From CBDATY01 sp965200445 (GTDB taxonomy: Bacteria > Bacillota_I > Bacilli_A > Mycoplasmatales > Mycoplasmataceae), in assembly GCA_965200445.1 (NCBI GenBank), contig OZ241341.1, positions 597,171-661,170 on the forward strand: 64,000 nucleotides of DNA, read 5' to 3'. Under the pieces are notes generated by a model, which was given only the letters and a program-made list of their open reading frames with translations, was not told the DNA's origin and did not search any database. Shown here one piece after another: positions 1 through 11,964 of the stretch (positions are counted from its first letter, which is position 1; the number at the start of each line of letters is the position of its first letter). A program made the position numbers and the translations under genes.

Positions 1-554
1 TTAAACGCTTTCCTGACGTTTTCTCGTTCAATAATGAGTTTAAGAGCAACTGATTGAACTCGTCCTGCTGAACGCATTTTAATTTTGTTTTGGAGTAAGA
101 AACTAAGGCGAAATCCAATCATGCGGTCTAGCATACGACGGACTTCTTGGGCACGGACTAGATTATAATTAATTGCTTTTTCTTGGTTAAAGGAAGATAA
201 AATTTCTGACTTGGTAATTTCATGAAATCTGACGCGGGTACTTTTGTTTTGAATATCCAAAAAATTATTTAAATGGTAAGCAATAGCTTCCCCTTCGCGA
301 TCAGGGTCAGTTGCCAAAATTACTTTAGAGGCTTTATCGGTAGCTTTTTTTAATTTTAAAAATAGTTCTTTTTGTTCTTTAGCAATTCGGTACTGCGGGG
401 TATAGGTTTCTAAATCAATTCCTAGTCGTAATGCACCAGTTTTTTTTAATGCTGATATGTGACCGTTAGAAGAAATCACTTTATAACCACTGCCTAAATA
501 CTGTTCTACAGTTTTACATTTAGTGGGCGATTCCATTATTACAACAGTTTTCAT
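1..554 (-). CDS. topA: DNA topoisomerase I, N-terminal part (cut by window edge)
   Basis: Relaxes negatively supercoiled DNA behind polymerases. The visible 184 residues are the Toprim domain and the start of the next domain. An ESPTKCKT motif near residue 8 matches the family ESPAK.KT start, the acidic Toprim triad sits at D83-P-D85-R-E87, and a GRVQS motif lies near residue 165. The catalytic tyrosine lies beyond the window edge. It starts with ATG at 554, 81 bp downstream (on the minus strand) of the rnhB stop. Identification is firm; only the end is missing. Confidence 0.95.
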   Translation of the reverse strand, partial: MKTVVIMESPTKCKTVEQYLGSGYKVISSNGHISALKKTGALRLGIDLETYTPQYRIAKEQKELFLKLKKATDKASKVILATDPDREGEAIAYHLNNFLDIQNKSTRVRFHEITKSEILSSFNQEKAINYNLVRAQEVRRMLDRMIGFRLSFLLQNKIKMRSAGRVQSVALKLIIERENVRKAF

Positions 555-635
555 TACCAAAAAATTACCTTTTTATTATTTAATGCATCAATAAATACAA
601 CACTAGTTTAATAGCATAACAAAAAAAATTAATTT

Positions 636-1274
636 TTAGAAACATAAATTCAAATTTGTTTGTCCTAATGTTTTAATAGGTTTGTATGATTTACGATGCA
701 AGGGACAAGTAAAATGCTTTTGAAGCGCCATTTGATGTTGTTTGGTGCCATAACCTTTATGTTTGTTAAAACCATATTGTGGGTAAACTTTATGTCAAGC
801 ATTCATAATTTGATCGCGCGTTTCTTTAGCTAGAATACTGGCTGCGGCAATCGATTGCGATAAAGCATCACCTTTAATAATGCTGTAAGTGGTAAATTCC
901 ACTATAACCTGCTCTGCATCAATGAAACCACAGACTTTTTCGTGTGAATTATGCTTTAATATGCGTAAATTTTTTTCCATCGCAAAAATTGAAGCACGCT
1001 TAGGATTTAATTTATCAACCTGTTTAACAGACACGATTTCAATACAATATTGTAAAGCTTCATTCTTGATTTCATGAGCTAATTGTTTTCTTTGCGCAGC
1101 TGTTAATATTTTGCTATCTTGAATTAAAGGATTATAAAATTCATTAGGTAAAATCACACTTGCCACTACCAAAGGGCCTGCTCAAGCACCCCTACCAGCC
1201 TCATCACAACCAATTAAATAATAATCAGGAGGTAAACCATGGCTTTTGAGAAAATCACTTTCAAATTTATTCAT
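636..1274 (-). CDS. rnhB: Ribonuclease HII
   Basis: Cleaves the RNA strand of RNA-DNA hybrids and single ribonucleotides in DNA. The protein is 212 aa, normal for the family. The N-terminal GCDEAGRG motif gives the first catalytic acidic residues, followed by the DSK(I/L) motif (DSKILTAAQR). A TGA in GAWAGPL encodes Trp. The ATG lies inside the last codons of rbgA (8-bp overlap), so the two are probably translationally coupled. Pairing with rbgA is common in Firmicutes and Mollicutes. Confidence 0.95.
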
Positions 1275-2133
1275 ATCATTCTATGTCCGTAGGCTTTTCC
1301 CAACTGCATCGAAATTTGGTTTGATTAGCAATCACACTAAAAATCTTATTGTAAACTTCTTCTAAGGAATTTGCAGGCCAGAGTGCTTGACCCATTTTGA
1401 TGATTTCATCATGGATAAGTGCAGTGTTAGGTCAACTATATTGAAACAGAATTTGCATAGCATCAGGATACAATACCAATATTTTATTAATCAAAATTAA
1501 TACCAACTCTTGAATTGGTAAAACCTTATTGTTAATAGCTTGCAAAATTGATAAATTAACTTGCGCAGCATTGCTCTCTATTTTGGGCCATAGTACACCG
1601 GGTGTATCCATCATTAATCAATTTGATCGGACTTTATATCACTGCTGACCCTTAGTAAAACCTGGTATGTTACCAACTCCTGCTTTTTTATGAGTTAAAA
1701 CATTATTGATAAAAGTAGATTTACCAACATTGGGAACACCAATAATCATCATTTTTCATATTGGGTTAACAATTCCTAAGCGTTTTTTACGAATAATTTC
1801 AGTAGCTAAAATCTGATTAGTGATTTGTCAAAATTTTTTCTGACTAAATCTGATTTTAGAATTAATCAGTAAATAAGGAATATGATTTTTATCAAAAAAA
1901 ACTTTTCATTCAGCAGTAACCACAGGATCAGCTAGATCAATCTTATTTATAATGAAAAGACTTTTTGCTCGATGGTTTTTAATTAATTTCTGCACCAAAG
2001 GGTTAGTAGTAGAAAATGGTGCTCTGGCATCAATCACCTGAATAATTAAATCAAAAAGAGCAATTTTTTGGGTGATTTCATCAATTGCTTTTTTCATATG
2101 GCCAGGGAACCAATTTATATGAAGATCTTGCAT
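1267..2133 (-). CDS. rbgA: Ribosome biogenesis GTPase A
   Basis: Circularly permuted GTPase (YlqF) needed for late 50S assembly. The motifs come in the permuted order: G4 NKID in FIINKIDLADP, then the G1 P-loop GVPNVGKST, then G3 DTPGV. All look intact. The protein is 288 aa. The C-terminal region with PIWKM and IKCW-like Trp residues is read only if TGA is Trp. The first TGA near the end (1276-1278) is read as Trp, so the stop is TAA at 1267. Only 5 bp separate it from the degenerate paralog upstream. Confidence 0.93.
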
Positions 2134-2138
2134 AAGTT

Positions 2139-3032
2139 TTATTGAGGAGGTATTTCTAAAGAGAAGTTCTTAATGAAATTATTTTTGATGTCCTGATGAA
2201 ATTTGATAAACACCTGAGTGCCATCAATATTATTAAATTCGTTATTAAGCCCTCGGTTAACAGCAATCATATTGATGTAGCGGTTTAATACTTCAGGTTG
2301 CAAAACCTTGCTAGCTTGCGCGGGGGTAATATTCAAATTATATGCTTTATTCAAACTCTTAAAATTATATTTGAATAAACTAACAAAGGCTTGCGTAGCT
2401 AAAGCCATTATAGAGGTTTCGCCAATGTTAATTTTGTTCAAAATTTTAAGATTTAAAATTTGCTGAGGTAATTCCTTGAGATTTGCCTTTAAAACAGGGA
2501 TCGTGTCTCATACTTTTATAGTATCGGTTATTTGATGCAGAGTATTTTTGTGCGTTATTTTATCCAGTAGTGATCGGTTAGGGATACGATCATTATGACC
2601 CTTAAGTTTATTAATGAGAGTTTTCTTACCAACCCGCGGAGCACCTATGGTAACAATGGTTTGCGGTTTATGAGATTGTTGATGGCTATCATTTGGCATA
2701 ATAGCTTCTTTTTGTAAAAGCTTGATTAAATCTTCAATATTGTGTTTATCAAAAAAATGATCAGGAACAACAAACCGGTTTTGCTGGTTATAAAAATTTT
2801 GCCAAGCCTGATTTCACACAGGATTAGCAATATCTTTAAAGCTAAAATAGATAATTCTAGGAATACCCTTTAATGCAGCATCATTATAGTTTAATAAATC
2901 AGCAGTAGAAATTGGAATTCTAGCATCAATTACTTCAATAATGAGGTCTGCTTGAGCGGCTAATTGTGAAACCTTTTGGAGTTTTTTTTGCTTTAAACCA
3001 GGTGGTGAGGTTTCACCCAAAGAATATGACAT
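2139..3032 (-). CDS. YlqF-like paralog with degraded GTPase motifs
   Basis: A 297-aa protein with the overall YlqF layout: the start LIIEVIDARIP matches LIIQVIDARAP in the adjacent rbgA. The G-motifs are changed. The G4 NKxD position reads SFKD, the P-loop reads GAPRVGKKT so the Mg-binding Ser/Thr after GK is Lys, and G3 DTPGV reads DTIPV. It therefore probably binds GTP poorly or not at all, and may act as a ribosome-assembly partner or be a decaying duplicate. The frame is open throughout (298 codons), which argues against a simple pseudogene. It sits between rplS and rbgA in one run. Confidence 0.75.
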
Positions 3033-3038
3033 ATTTGG

Positions 3039-3401
3039 TTATTTAGAAGTTTTTTTAACAATTTCCTTAATGCGGGCAGCTTTTCCGCTACGATTACGCA
3101 TGTAATAAATACGAGCACGTCGCACTTTACCACGCTTCACAATGGTTATTTTCTCAATTAACGGAGAGTGCAAGGCAAAAATTTTTTCTACTGCAACATT
3201 TTTTGTGACTTTTCTGATCAGCACAGAAGCAGTAATGCCAGAACCTTGGGTTTTGATCACAACACCTTCGAAGGTTTGAACACGAGTTTTATTTTCTTCA
3301 ACAACCCTTGTTTCAATTCGAACAGTATCGCCTGATGAAATATAAGGCAGGTTGGTCTTTAATTGATCAGCAACAACTTCATTAGTTAGATTCATGTTCA
3401 T
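3039..3401 (-). CDS. rplS: 50S ribosomal protein L19
   Basis: L19 lies at the 30S-50S interface. It is 120 aa, the usual length, with the family core GDTVRIETRVVEENKTRVQTFEG and the Arg-rich VRRARIYYMRNRSGKAARIKE end. It lies 2 bp downstream of trmD, the conserved rpsP-rimM-trmD-rplS order. Confidence 0.97.
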   Translation of the reverse strand: MNMNLTNEVVADQLKTNLPYISSGDTVRIETRVVEENKTRVQTFEGVVIKTQGSGITASVLIRKVTKNVAVEKIFALHSPLIEKITIVKRGKVRRARIYYMRNRSGKAARIKEIVKKTSK

Positions 3402-3403
3402 AG

Positions 3404-4087
3404 TTATAGGCCTTTCTTTTTTTGTTTTAAAATTAAATCAGGACGTTTAGTCTGCGTTTTAATAATTGATTGGCGATGACGCCATTCTTTGATATTCGAA
3501 TGATGACCTGATAATAACACATCCGGCACCTTATTACCACGAAATACCAATGGTTTGGTGTACACAGGATGGTCTAAGAGACCATCTGTAAAAGACTCCA
3601 TAATATGGGCTTTTTCGCTAATCACACCTGGGATTAAGCGGGCTATTGAATCAACCACAATCATAGCAGGTAATTCCCCGCCTGTCGTTATAAAATCTCC
3701 TATCGAAATTTCTCCATCAACATAGTCCCGAATACGTTCATCAAAACCTTCATAGTGCCCACAAACCAAAATAATATGTGATTCTTTGCTCATTTTGATC
3801 GCTATTTGCTGCTGTCAAGTTTGTCCTTGTGGACTTAATAGAAAGGTTTTGGATGAAGTAGTTTGGACTGACTCAATTGCTGCCACTACAATTGGCGCCA
3901 TGAGCACCATACCAGCTCCACCACCAAATTGATAATCATCAACTTGTTTATGTTTACCGATCCCAAATTGGCGTAAATCCAATATTTCAATACCGATGAT
4001 CTTTTTTTGCAAAGCATTTTTAATAATAGAATGCTGTAAAAACCCTTGGTATAAATCAGGAAATAAAGTAATAATAGTAAATTTCAT
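3404..4087 (-). CDS. trmD: tRNA (guanine-N1)-methyltransferase
   Basis: Makes m1G37 in tRNAs reading CNN/GNN codons and prevents frameshifting. The protein is 227 aa. It shows the SPOUT trefoil-knot motifs GHYEGFDERI and SIGDFITTGGELPAM, plus the DDYQFGGGAGMV substrate loop. One TGA is read as Trp (QGQTWQQQ). It is separated from rimM by one base and is part of the rpsP operon. Confidence 0.97.
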
Positions 4088-4088
4088 T

Positions 4089-4595
4089 TTAAAAATCTCA
4101 CAATTGCTTCAAAACTATTGTTTGGTGGTCACGATCTATCTTGAGGATGAAATCATTAATATCAGGAATTAGAATATTCTTTTTAGTCTTATCTAAGTAA
4201 ATCCGGAAATTGTTTTGAGCACCGTAATTTACAACTTCCATCACATGACCAATTTTCTGATTCTGAAATATGACATTTCATTTGGCATAATCATTTTGAT
4301 CATGGACAGCTGCTCATTTAATTAACTTCCGATTTATTCCTATTTGGAAACCAATTAATGGGAGTACAGCACTTCTATTATCAATTTCTAATAATTGAAT
4401 TTTTAAAAGTTGCGGACTAATAAAGTGCAGGCTTTTTATTTGGCAAATCTTTACTTCTTCTGGAGCGTGAATATAAAGTTTTTGATGCAATCAATTAATG
4501 CTTTCAATTGGCTGATTGCTTTGGACGATAAACTCACCTGCTAATCCTTTTGCTTTGGTAATAACACCCAGGATTACTTCATATTGATGGGCCAT
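4089..4595 (-). CDS. rimM: 16S rRNA processing protein RimM
   Basis: 30S maturation factor that binds S19. The protein is 168 aa. It starts with the typical VILGVITKAKGLAGEF segment (family G.i...hG..Gev) and ends with the PRC-barrel region ending in ILKIDRDHQ. Diverged but placed exactly between the small ORF and trmD. Start is ATG at 4595, inside the end of the upstream small ORF. Confidence 0.9.
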
Positions 4596-4858
4596 GATTT
4601 GACTTGTAAACTAACAGAAGATTGTAATTTGTGCTGCTTTCATAAATAATTTAAAAGCTCTTGAAAATGCTTTTGTAATTCAGCCTGTTCTGTGAATTTT
4701 TGATAATCATTGTTATGCATAAACACGCAACAATAATCACAATTTTTATCAGTTAAACCAGTGATTTCAACCTCTGCAGGACGTGCTGTACAAGCTTGCA
4801 ATAATGGTAAAAAACTAGTTTTTAACAGGTTTAATTTTTTTATTTCCATATTTTTCAT
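4574..4858 (-). CDS. Small protein in the KhpA position of the rpsP operon
   Basis: A 94-aa ORF between rpsP and rimM. In Bacillus this slot holds the KH-domain protein KhpA (YlqC), but no GxxG KH motif is visible here, so I do not assign that name. It has several Cys (ACTARP, CDYCCVF). From ATG 4858 it overlaps the rpsP end by 44 bp; a second ATG at 4849 shortens the overlap to 35 bp, and a later start is also possible. Its end overlaps rimM by 22 bp. Confidence 0.6.
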
Positions 4859-5102
4859 TATGAAGAGTTTTTAAAACCCCTTCCTGAGATAAAATACGAC
4901 GGGCTGTATCGGTGGGTTGCGCACCTTTCCTTAATCAATCTAAGGTTTTTTCACTGTCAAGTTTGATTTCCTTATTTTGGGGATTGTAGGTCCCAAGTAG
5001 ATCAATATATTTCTTAGTAGCTGCTACACGGGAATCTGCAACAACTAGGCGGTAAAAAGCTACTTTACGCTTGCCAATTCGTTTTAAGCGAATTTTAACC
5101 AT
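4815..5102 (-). CDS. rpsP: 30S ribosomal protein S16
   Basis: Structural 30S protein. It is 95 aa, with the family start MVKIRLKRIGKRK and middle YIDLLGTYNP. First gene of the rpsP-rimM-trmD-rplS run; 79 bp separate it from the MFS gene upstream. Two Trp/TGA positions are consistent with the code. Confidence 0.97.
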
Positions 5103-5181
5103 ATATTTTGTTATGTCTCCTTATATTCTTATTGGTACAGTATCAAATCATAACCTAATTTCATATAACTGTCAAGTAATT

Positions 5182-6681
5182 TTACTTAACATCACTTTTT
5201 TTATCTAAACTAGCGTTAGCTTGTTGGAGACTAGAATGAATGTCTTCTCCCAACAATTGGTTGAGTTTCTTAGACAGCAGCACACTGGGGTCACGATATT
5301 CAGCCATAATTAATGCTGATTTTCAAAACCATATCACACTAACTATTAGAATTAATACGATAACGCTTGTGCCTAGATAAATATCCACCTGTTGAATGCT
5401 GCCTAGTAACGATTTACTATTAGTGTAAAAAGCTAGTGGTTGTTTTTCACCAAACAACCCCCATTGTTGCAAGTTTGATAGTGTGACAAAATACTCTACT
5501 AAAAATTGAATACCCATCACAACCGCAAACACCCCTCCCATCATGATTTTAGAATCACTGCGAGCGTTTCACATAAGCATTAAGCCTAGCAGGCAATTTA
5601 AGAGCACTCCGTAAGTATAGCCCGTAATAATAGCTACTACAAAAAAACCTCAAACGCTGTTGTTAAAAATGCCAAATACCATCACTATCGCTCACAAGAC
5701 GAGCATACTATAAACCGCAGCATAAGGGCCAAATTTACGAATTAAGATCGTTGATCCTGTTAGTCCACCTAGAATTTGAAAAACTAATAACCATTGTTTT
5801 TGCATTCTCAGTAATTGCGCAATCTGGGCAGTATTATAATTTTGTTGGTAAGCAGTTTGACCTAGTCATAATCCCCATAAATCATTATTAATCAATGATT
5901 TGCAAATAACTATCATGCATAATATCAATAGTAAAAGAATAAATTTAATTGGTTTAAATGTTTCAAATAAAGTTATTTTATTAAGATTAAAATGCCCCAC
6001 CTGCTTGGTGTATTCGGTATTAATAAAGCTAATCCCTGCACTTAATAAAAATACAATACAACTAATGCTGCTAATAATTTGCTGTTGTTGGTTAGTTAAT
6101 GTGGAAGTAGCACCTTGTCGAGCAATTAAATTAATACTTGAACCACATAGGGTGGCAATCAGAATTAAGGGACTAATCACTGCCACAGTTCTTAAGGGCG
6201 TGAATTGTTGCTGAAAGGTTTCGTTAAAACTAATGTACATTAAACAGCCCATCGCGGTAATGATGCCAAAAATAACTATGGCAATTATTTCTAAGCTAGC
6301 ACTAAAAACAAAAATTTGAATTAAACTAACCAGACCACCTAACGCAGTACTCCCAATCAGAAAAAATTTCCTGTGGTGCAGTAAATTAGTTACCCACTGG
6401 ACAGGGATCATAAACATCGTAGCAAATAGTCCTGCCATTAAGAAAAAAGCTATGGCGCTATTGGTTAAATATTTATTGCGCATAAAATACAGCGATGATT
6501 GTAAGTCTAAAGCATTTTGGAGATTAACTGATAATCCTAGTCAAAGTAAAAAACACTGCCCAAAAAAGATTCAGTGTTTTGCAGTTTGGTAGTTTTTAAG
6601 GTGCATTGCCAAAAAGATGCCAGCTACTAAGACAATTAGGAGTGGATTTAATATGTAAATGTCTCAATTATTACTTATCAT
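5182..6681 (-). CDS. MFS-like multi-spanning transporter
   Basis: A 499-aa integral membrane protein with about 12 hydrophobic segments spread over its length and short charged loops. This is the size and layout of a major-facilitator permease, but no diagnostic loop motif was found, so substrate is unknown. It ends in a short charged cytoplasmic tail rich in Lys/Asp. The start is ATG at 6681, 18 bp after the lepA stop, with several TGA Trp codons. It could be a different 12-TM family. Confidence 0.65.
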
Positions 6682-6699
6682 CGAATCAATCTTTTCGCC

Positions 6700-8499
6700 T
6701 TAATTATCAGCCTTAAGAATCGTTAAAAAGGCTTCCTTTGGTACGTGCACCTTCCCTACTAATTTTAATTGTTTTTTACCCTTTTTTTGACGAGCTAGAA
6801 CTTTCTTTTTTCGCGAAATATCACCGCCATATAAACCAGCAGTCACATTTTTACGAGATGCTTTAATAGTTTCTCGGGCGATAATTTTACTATTAATCAC
6901 CGCTTGAATCGGAACCTCAAAATTTTCGGATGGAATTACCTCTTTTAATTTAAGACATAAGATGCGGGCTTGCTTATAAGCGGCATCACGATGCACAATC
7001 AACGATAAGGCATCAATTGATATTTTATTAAGTCAGACATCTAATTTAACTAATTTAGCTGCGCGATATTCAATAAATTCATAATCAAAAGAGGCATAAC
7101 CTCGGGAAATAGATTTTAATTTATTAAAAAAATCAAAAATAATTTCACTCAGTGGCATTTCATAAATCAAAATTTGACGACCATCACTAGCATACTCAAC
7201 TGCTTTATACACACCCCTTTTGCTGTGGCATAGCTCAGTTAAATTACCGACATATTCACTAGTTGTGTATATTTTAATTTCTACAATTGGTTCTGATATT
7301 AACTTAATTTTGCTTGTGGCCGGCCAATGAGCAGGGTTACTAATGTATTCAAGTTTTTGATTGGTAAGTTGAATTTGATACTTAACACTAGGTGCTGTAG
7401 AAATTAATTCCAAATTATATTCTTTTTCTAAGCGCTCACGGATAATCTCCATGTGCAACAAGCCCAGAAAACCACATCTAAAACCAAACCCTAAGGCTTG
7501 TGAACTTTCTGGTTCATATTGCAGCGAAGCATCACTTAAACTAATTTTTAGCAAAGCATCTTTGAGATTAGTATATTGCTTGGAATCCACTGGAAATAAG
7601 CTACCATAAACCATCGGCTTTAATTCTCGATAACCTGGTAATGGTTTTAAAGCAGGTTGTTGGACAGTAGTAACTGTATCACCAATGTTAATTTCATGAA
7701 TATCTTTAACGCCTGCAGCGATTCACCCCACTTCGCCTGCTTGTAACTGGTTAAGTTGAATTTCTTCACCAGCTCTTACCCCCAACGAAGTAATTTGATG
7801 CGTTTTGTTAGTGGCCATAAGGATGATTTTTTCATTTAACTTAAAATGGCCTTGGAAAACTCTTACAAACAGTACAGCTCCCCGGTATGCATCATAGTAT
7901 GAATCAAAAACAATCGCTTTATCACCAGTCTGATCATTTATTAACTGAGGCGCAGGAATATGAGTAATAATTTTATCTAACACTTGTTCAACATTCTGAC
8001 CTGTTTTAGCAGAAATCTTAACAATATCTTGACCTTTAATTCCTAATAAGTCTTCAATTTGTTTTTCGACTTTAGCAACATCAGCGCTCGGCAAATCGAT
8101 TTTATTAATCACCGGGACAATTACGAGATTATTTTCAATTGCTAAATAAGTATTGGATAAAGTTTGGGCTTGAATCCCTTGGGTGGCATCAACTACTAAG
8201 ATGGCACCTTCACAAGCGGCCATACTTCTTGACACTTCATAAGTAAAATCAACATGGCCTGGTGTATCAATAAGATTTAAGGTATATTTTTGATTTTGGG
8301 ATTTACTTCAATAATTAATGCGTACAGCACTTAATTTTATGGTAATACTACGCTCTTTTTCAATTTCTAGATAATCCAAAAATTGATCATGCATGGTTCT
8401 TTTATCAATCGTGTTGGTTAACTCTAAAATCCGATCAGCTAAAGTGCTTTTACCATGATCAATATGGGCAATAATACAAAAATTACGGATGTGTTTCAT
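6700..8499 (-). CDS. lepA: Elongation factor 4 (back-translocating GTPase LepA)
   Basis: Ribosome-associated GTPase that remodels stalled or mis-translocated ribosomes. The protein is 599 aa, the usual length. It has AHIDHGKST (G1), DTPGH (G3) and NKID (G4), then domains II-III and the LepA-specific C-terminus with GGDISRKKKVLARQKKGKK, which resembles the family end. One TGA encodes the Trp in NYWSKSQ. Confidence 0.97.
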
Positions 8500-8551
8500 T
8501 AATATTTTAATTAGGAGAATTTATTTGCTATTAGTACAATATGATAGCACT

Positions 8552-9502
8552 TTAGTGAAATTGATCATTGACTAATCAATTGCACGTCTTGCCTTCTGAA
8601 ATTTTTTTACCAGCTTTTTGTAGCTGAGTAATAAGTATTTCACCATCAGATGTTTTTACATAAATACCCTGTTTATTAACTGCCAAAATGGAACCTGGTG
8701 GTTGAGAATGAGCATTATGCAAATCTTCATGATTCACTTTTTTAGCTTGATAAATCTTAAATAATTCTTGGGTTGACTGCAAGTAAGTTTTAGCAATCGG
8801 TTTACTAAACATAGCGTTGATAAAAGCATGAATCATCTCTGATGATTGTTGTCAATTAATAAACGAATCTTTTGTCTTGATATTAGGGGCATATGTAACA
8901 TTTTTAAGATTTTGAGGCACGGGTTGAATCTGCCCATTGAGAATTAATGTTATTTTTTCTTTACACATTTTAGCTGCTAAATCACCTAATTTAGCTGTTA
9001 ATGACTCAGTTGTATCGGCTGGCGTGATAGCAATCTTTTCTTGCACGTAAAATGGCCCAGCGTCCATCTGAGCATGCATTTGCATAATTGTGATGCCTGT
9101 CACTGCATCTCTCGCTTTAATGGCGTGAGCGATAGGTGCCCCACCCCGTCATTTAGGCAATAACGAGGCATGAAAGTTTAAATTGTAATTAGATAGTTTT
9201 AAAATAGTTAGAGGAATAATTTGACCATATGCACAAGTTATTAAGCAATCAGGTTGTAATGCTTTAATTTTGGTAAATATGCTACTAATTTTAGCTGGTT
9301 GATAAACAGGTAATTTCTGTTCTTTAGCAAAGGTAGCCACTGGGTTAGGAATAAATTTTCCAGCGCGGTTTTTTGCACGATCTGGCTGGGTAACCACAGC
9401 CACAACTTCACAACTTTGATTAGTTAGCAAGGGCTTCAAAACCTTGACAGCAATCTCGGGGGTGCCTAAGAAAATGACACGAAATTTATGCTTAGTTAAC
9501 AT
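8552..9502 (-). CDS. fmt: Methionyl-tRNA formyltransferase
   Basis: Formylates Met-tRNA(fMet) for initiation; the initiator tRNA gene is in this window. The protein is 316 aa. It shows the start RVIFLGTPE, the catalytic-region FHASLLPKWRGGAPI and DAGP(F) in the hydrolase domain, plus a C-terminal OB-like domain ending with residues read through a TGA Trp (CNWLVND). The start overlaps the end of the DUF2779 gene by 11 bp. Confidence 0.95.
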
Positions 9503-11345
9503 TAAAATTCAATATTTTGAGTAATTTAAGATAAATAATAACCATGGCTTCTGTGTCTCTTTGGCAATATTTTAGCATTTTCGGCGTGAAATATTGCTGT
9601 CACACATTTTCAGAAATAATGCCATCTAGATACCTACGATACATTTCACTAGCTAAATCACCTTTATTAATATCCAAATCAAAATAATTAAAGTCAGGTT
9701 TCCAAGCATTTAAAACATTTTTAATAGAGGTTTTACCAGCAAAATCAGAATTATTAATGCGATTATTAGTAAAAAAGTCCCTTAAATCCAAATTCTGATC
9801 TGCTACTTTCCGCATTGTTTTAACGCAGTGCTGCCATCATTGCTTTTTAGCTGGTGTTACCAGATTTTGCTGTAAATAATCTTCTAAATAAATGGCCATT
9901 TCTCTCAGGCGACCTGATTCAAAACTTTTGTAATAAACCACATAAGAGCGACACTGTACCTGATCAATCAACTTAACAAATTGCTCTATAAAATCAAGCA
10001 ATAGATCCTTTTTACGAGTCGCTAAGTACTCAAAATGCATAATTTTTTTAAAATCTAAAGTATCATTAACTACTGATGGAGTAATAATGTGTGCAGAAAA
10101 TTGAAAAGGTAATTGTTGGTAAACTTTAATATTTTCTAAAACAGGAATGGCATATAAAGCTGTTTCAAAATCATACATTAGAACAGGAAACTGATAATGT
10201 GATAATTCTTTTTGAAATCACGTATTTTGATTATGGTCAATAATATTTTGACGAGCATGAGCTTGAGCGATTTTGATCTGAGCGTTTTGTTCAAGAGAAA
10301 AATTAATGTCAATTATCCTTTTAAAATTAGTGGGTAAATTCGATAGTTGTTGAATGCCATATTCTCAATACAGTTTCAAGGCTAATTGGTGGTGACTATC
10401 TCGTTTTAAAGTAAAGACTGAACTTAACAGCTGATCAACATAAGGTAAGACATGCTTACAGTAGGTCATTGCTTTAGTATAACTATCAGCTGGATTTTGA
10501 TTAAAACAGTGATTAGCAGCAAGCATTTTTAGTATTGCTTTGTCATCGGTGTATTGGGTGTATAAAAATGTTAATTTTTCTAAATCAGCAGCAACACTAG
10601 TGTGCATATTATGGCAATGCTGTATAAAAGATAGTGATTTTTTACGCGGCATTCTTGATTGATCAACAATTATAAATAATTGTTGCAAATCAACCTTTGC
10701 GCCTGATTTGAAATAATCAGGATTAAGAAAAATCATCCTAACATCTGTGATGACTAAATGACATTGAGTTAAAACCCAGTATTGATAGCCTACATCATAA
10801 AAATATTCTCGTTTTAATGGTTTATCAACCCGCCAAGTACTCGCCTTTGCTTCATAAAACTTTCAACCTGTAGTTGTTTTAACTAACACATCTGTTCGCG
10901 TAATGTAATGTTTATATTGGAAGGCAGCTTCAAAAATAACAGTACCCACAGGTGCTTTGGCTAAAATGGTTTGCGTCTGTTTTAACGCTTCCTTAGTGGC
11001 ATAAATAGATAAATCGTGAATATCTTGTTGGGGATATTGTTCCATAAAATAATCACGAACCATTTCTCCTACGGTTTGACCATCTGCAATATGGGAGCCA
11101 GGATATTCGTCAAAAATAATTTGTTCTTTTTCTGAAACATCAGTTAATTGTTGGGGAGTTAAAAAGTCATGTAAAGATAATTGTTGCTTGGATTCTTTAA
11201 AGCCATCAATTGTCGATAATTGTTTTTGTTGTAAGCACTGGTTAAAAAAAGCCAAATTTTCAGTAGATTTAAAGATTCATGCCTTTTTAAAACACTCTTT
11301 ATAATTTAAAAAATCTTGTTTAGTAACACGTGTCGGTTTAGCCAC
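9492..11345 (-). CDS. DUF2779 protein with two nuclease-like domains
   Basis: A 617-aa protein of the DUF2779 type, widespread in Mollicutes and of unknown role. The N-terminal third carries a PD-(D/E)xK-like nuclease pattern, D152 ... E165-A-K167. The C-terminal third carries a DnaQ/DEDD-like pattern, D392-x-E394 (MYDFET) and Y593-x3-D597 (YCQRDTEA). Start is a GTG at 11345, chosen because the following KQDFLNYKECFKKAW is the typical family start. It overlaps the upstream hypothetical gene by 8 bp and fmt by 11 bp. A role in DNA or RNA processing is an inference. Confidence 0.75.
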
Positions 11346-11904
11346 GAGGATTAAATTTTTGGGGTTTAACGCTAGTTTTAGGAGTGACTGGAGCGTTTTT
11401 ACCCTTCTTTTTGGCTTGGAGGGATTTATTTTTAGCTTTGACTATTTCTTTGCGTTTTTTAAGTTCTTCTTTACTTAACTTAATTTTGCCTTCAATAATT
11501 TGAATTTCATATTTAGTTTTTTCGTAGTCCAATTCACCATTCACAGTTCAATCTGTATCAATCTTTTTTTTATCAACTTTGTGACTGATGCCTTCAATTT
11601 CAAACGCTTTAGAAAAAATTAGTTTATTACTTCTGTGTTCATAAACATCCACAAGCACGTCAAAAATATCACGATACTTATATTCCTTACCCTTCCGCGC
11701 TACCACCTTTTCGTATTCAATGCGGCTGTTGTGAATATCGTAATTCGCGTTTAAATATTTTTTAATTTTCGTTTTAACTGACTTTTTACGTTTTTCTTTT
11801 TCTAAGCGTTGGTTTTTGCGACCAGTAATAGCTGTTACAATCGCGAAGATTACAACCCCTGCAACAATAACAATTAAAACAATATTTGTAGTTCAATTAC
11901 CCAT
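11338..11904 (-). CDS. Membrane-anchored hypothetical protein
   Basis: A 188-aa protein with one N-terminal hydrophobic segment (residues about 6-27) followed by a charged soluble domain and a Lys-rich tail. No family recognised. Read through a TGA Trp near residue 3. Its end overlaps the DUF2779 start, suggesting co-transcription. Confidence 0.6.
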
Positions 11905-11964
11905 AAAGATTAAATATTATTTTACACTTTTTAACATTAAATACATAATAACCGTGATTTTCTG

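Noticed and set aside
5900..6214. 104-aa plus-strand ORF
   Set aside because: Shadow of the MFS-like gene.
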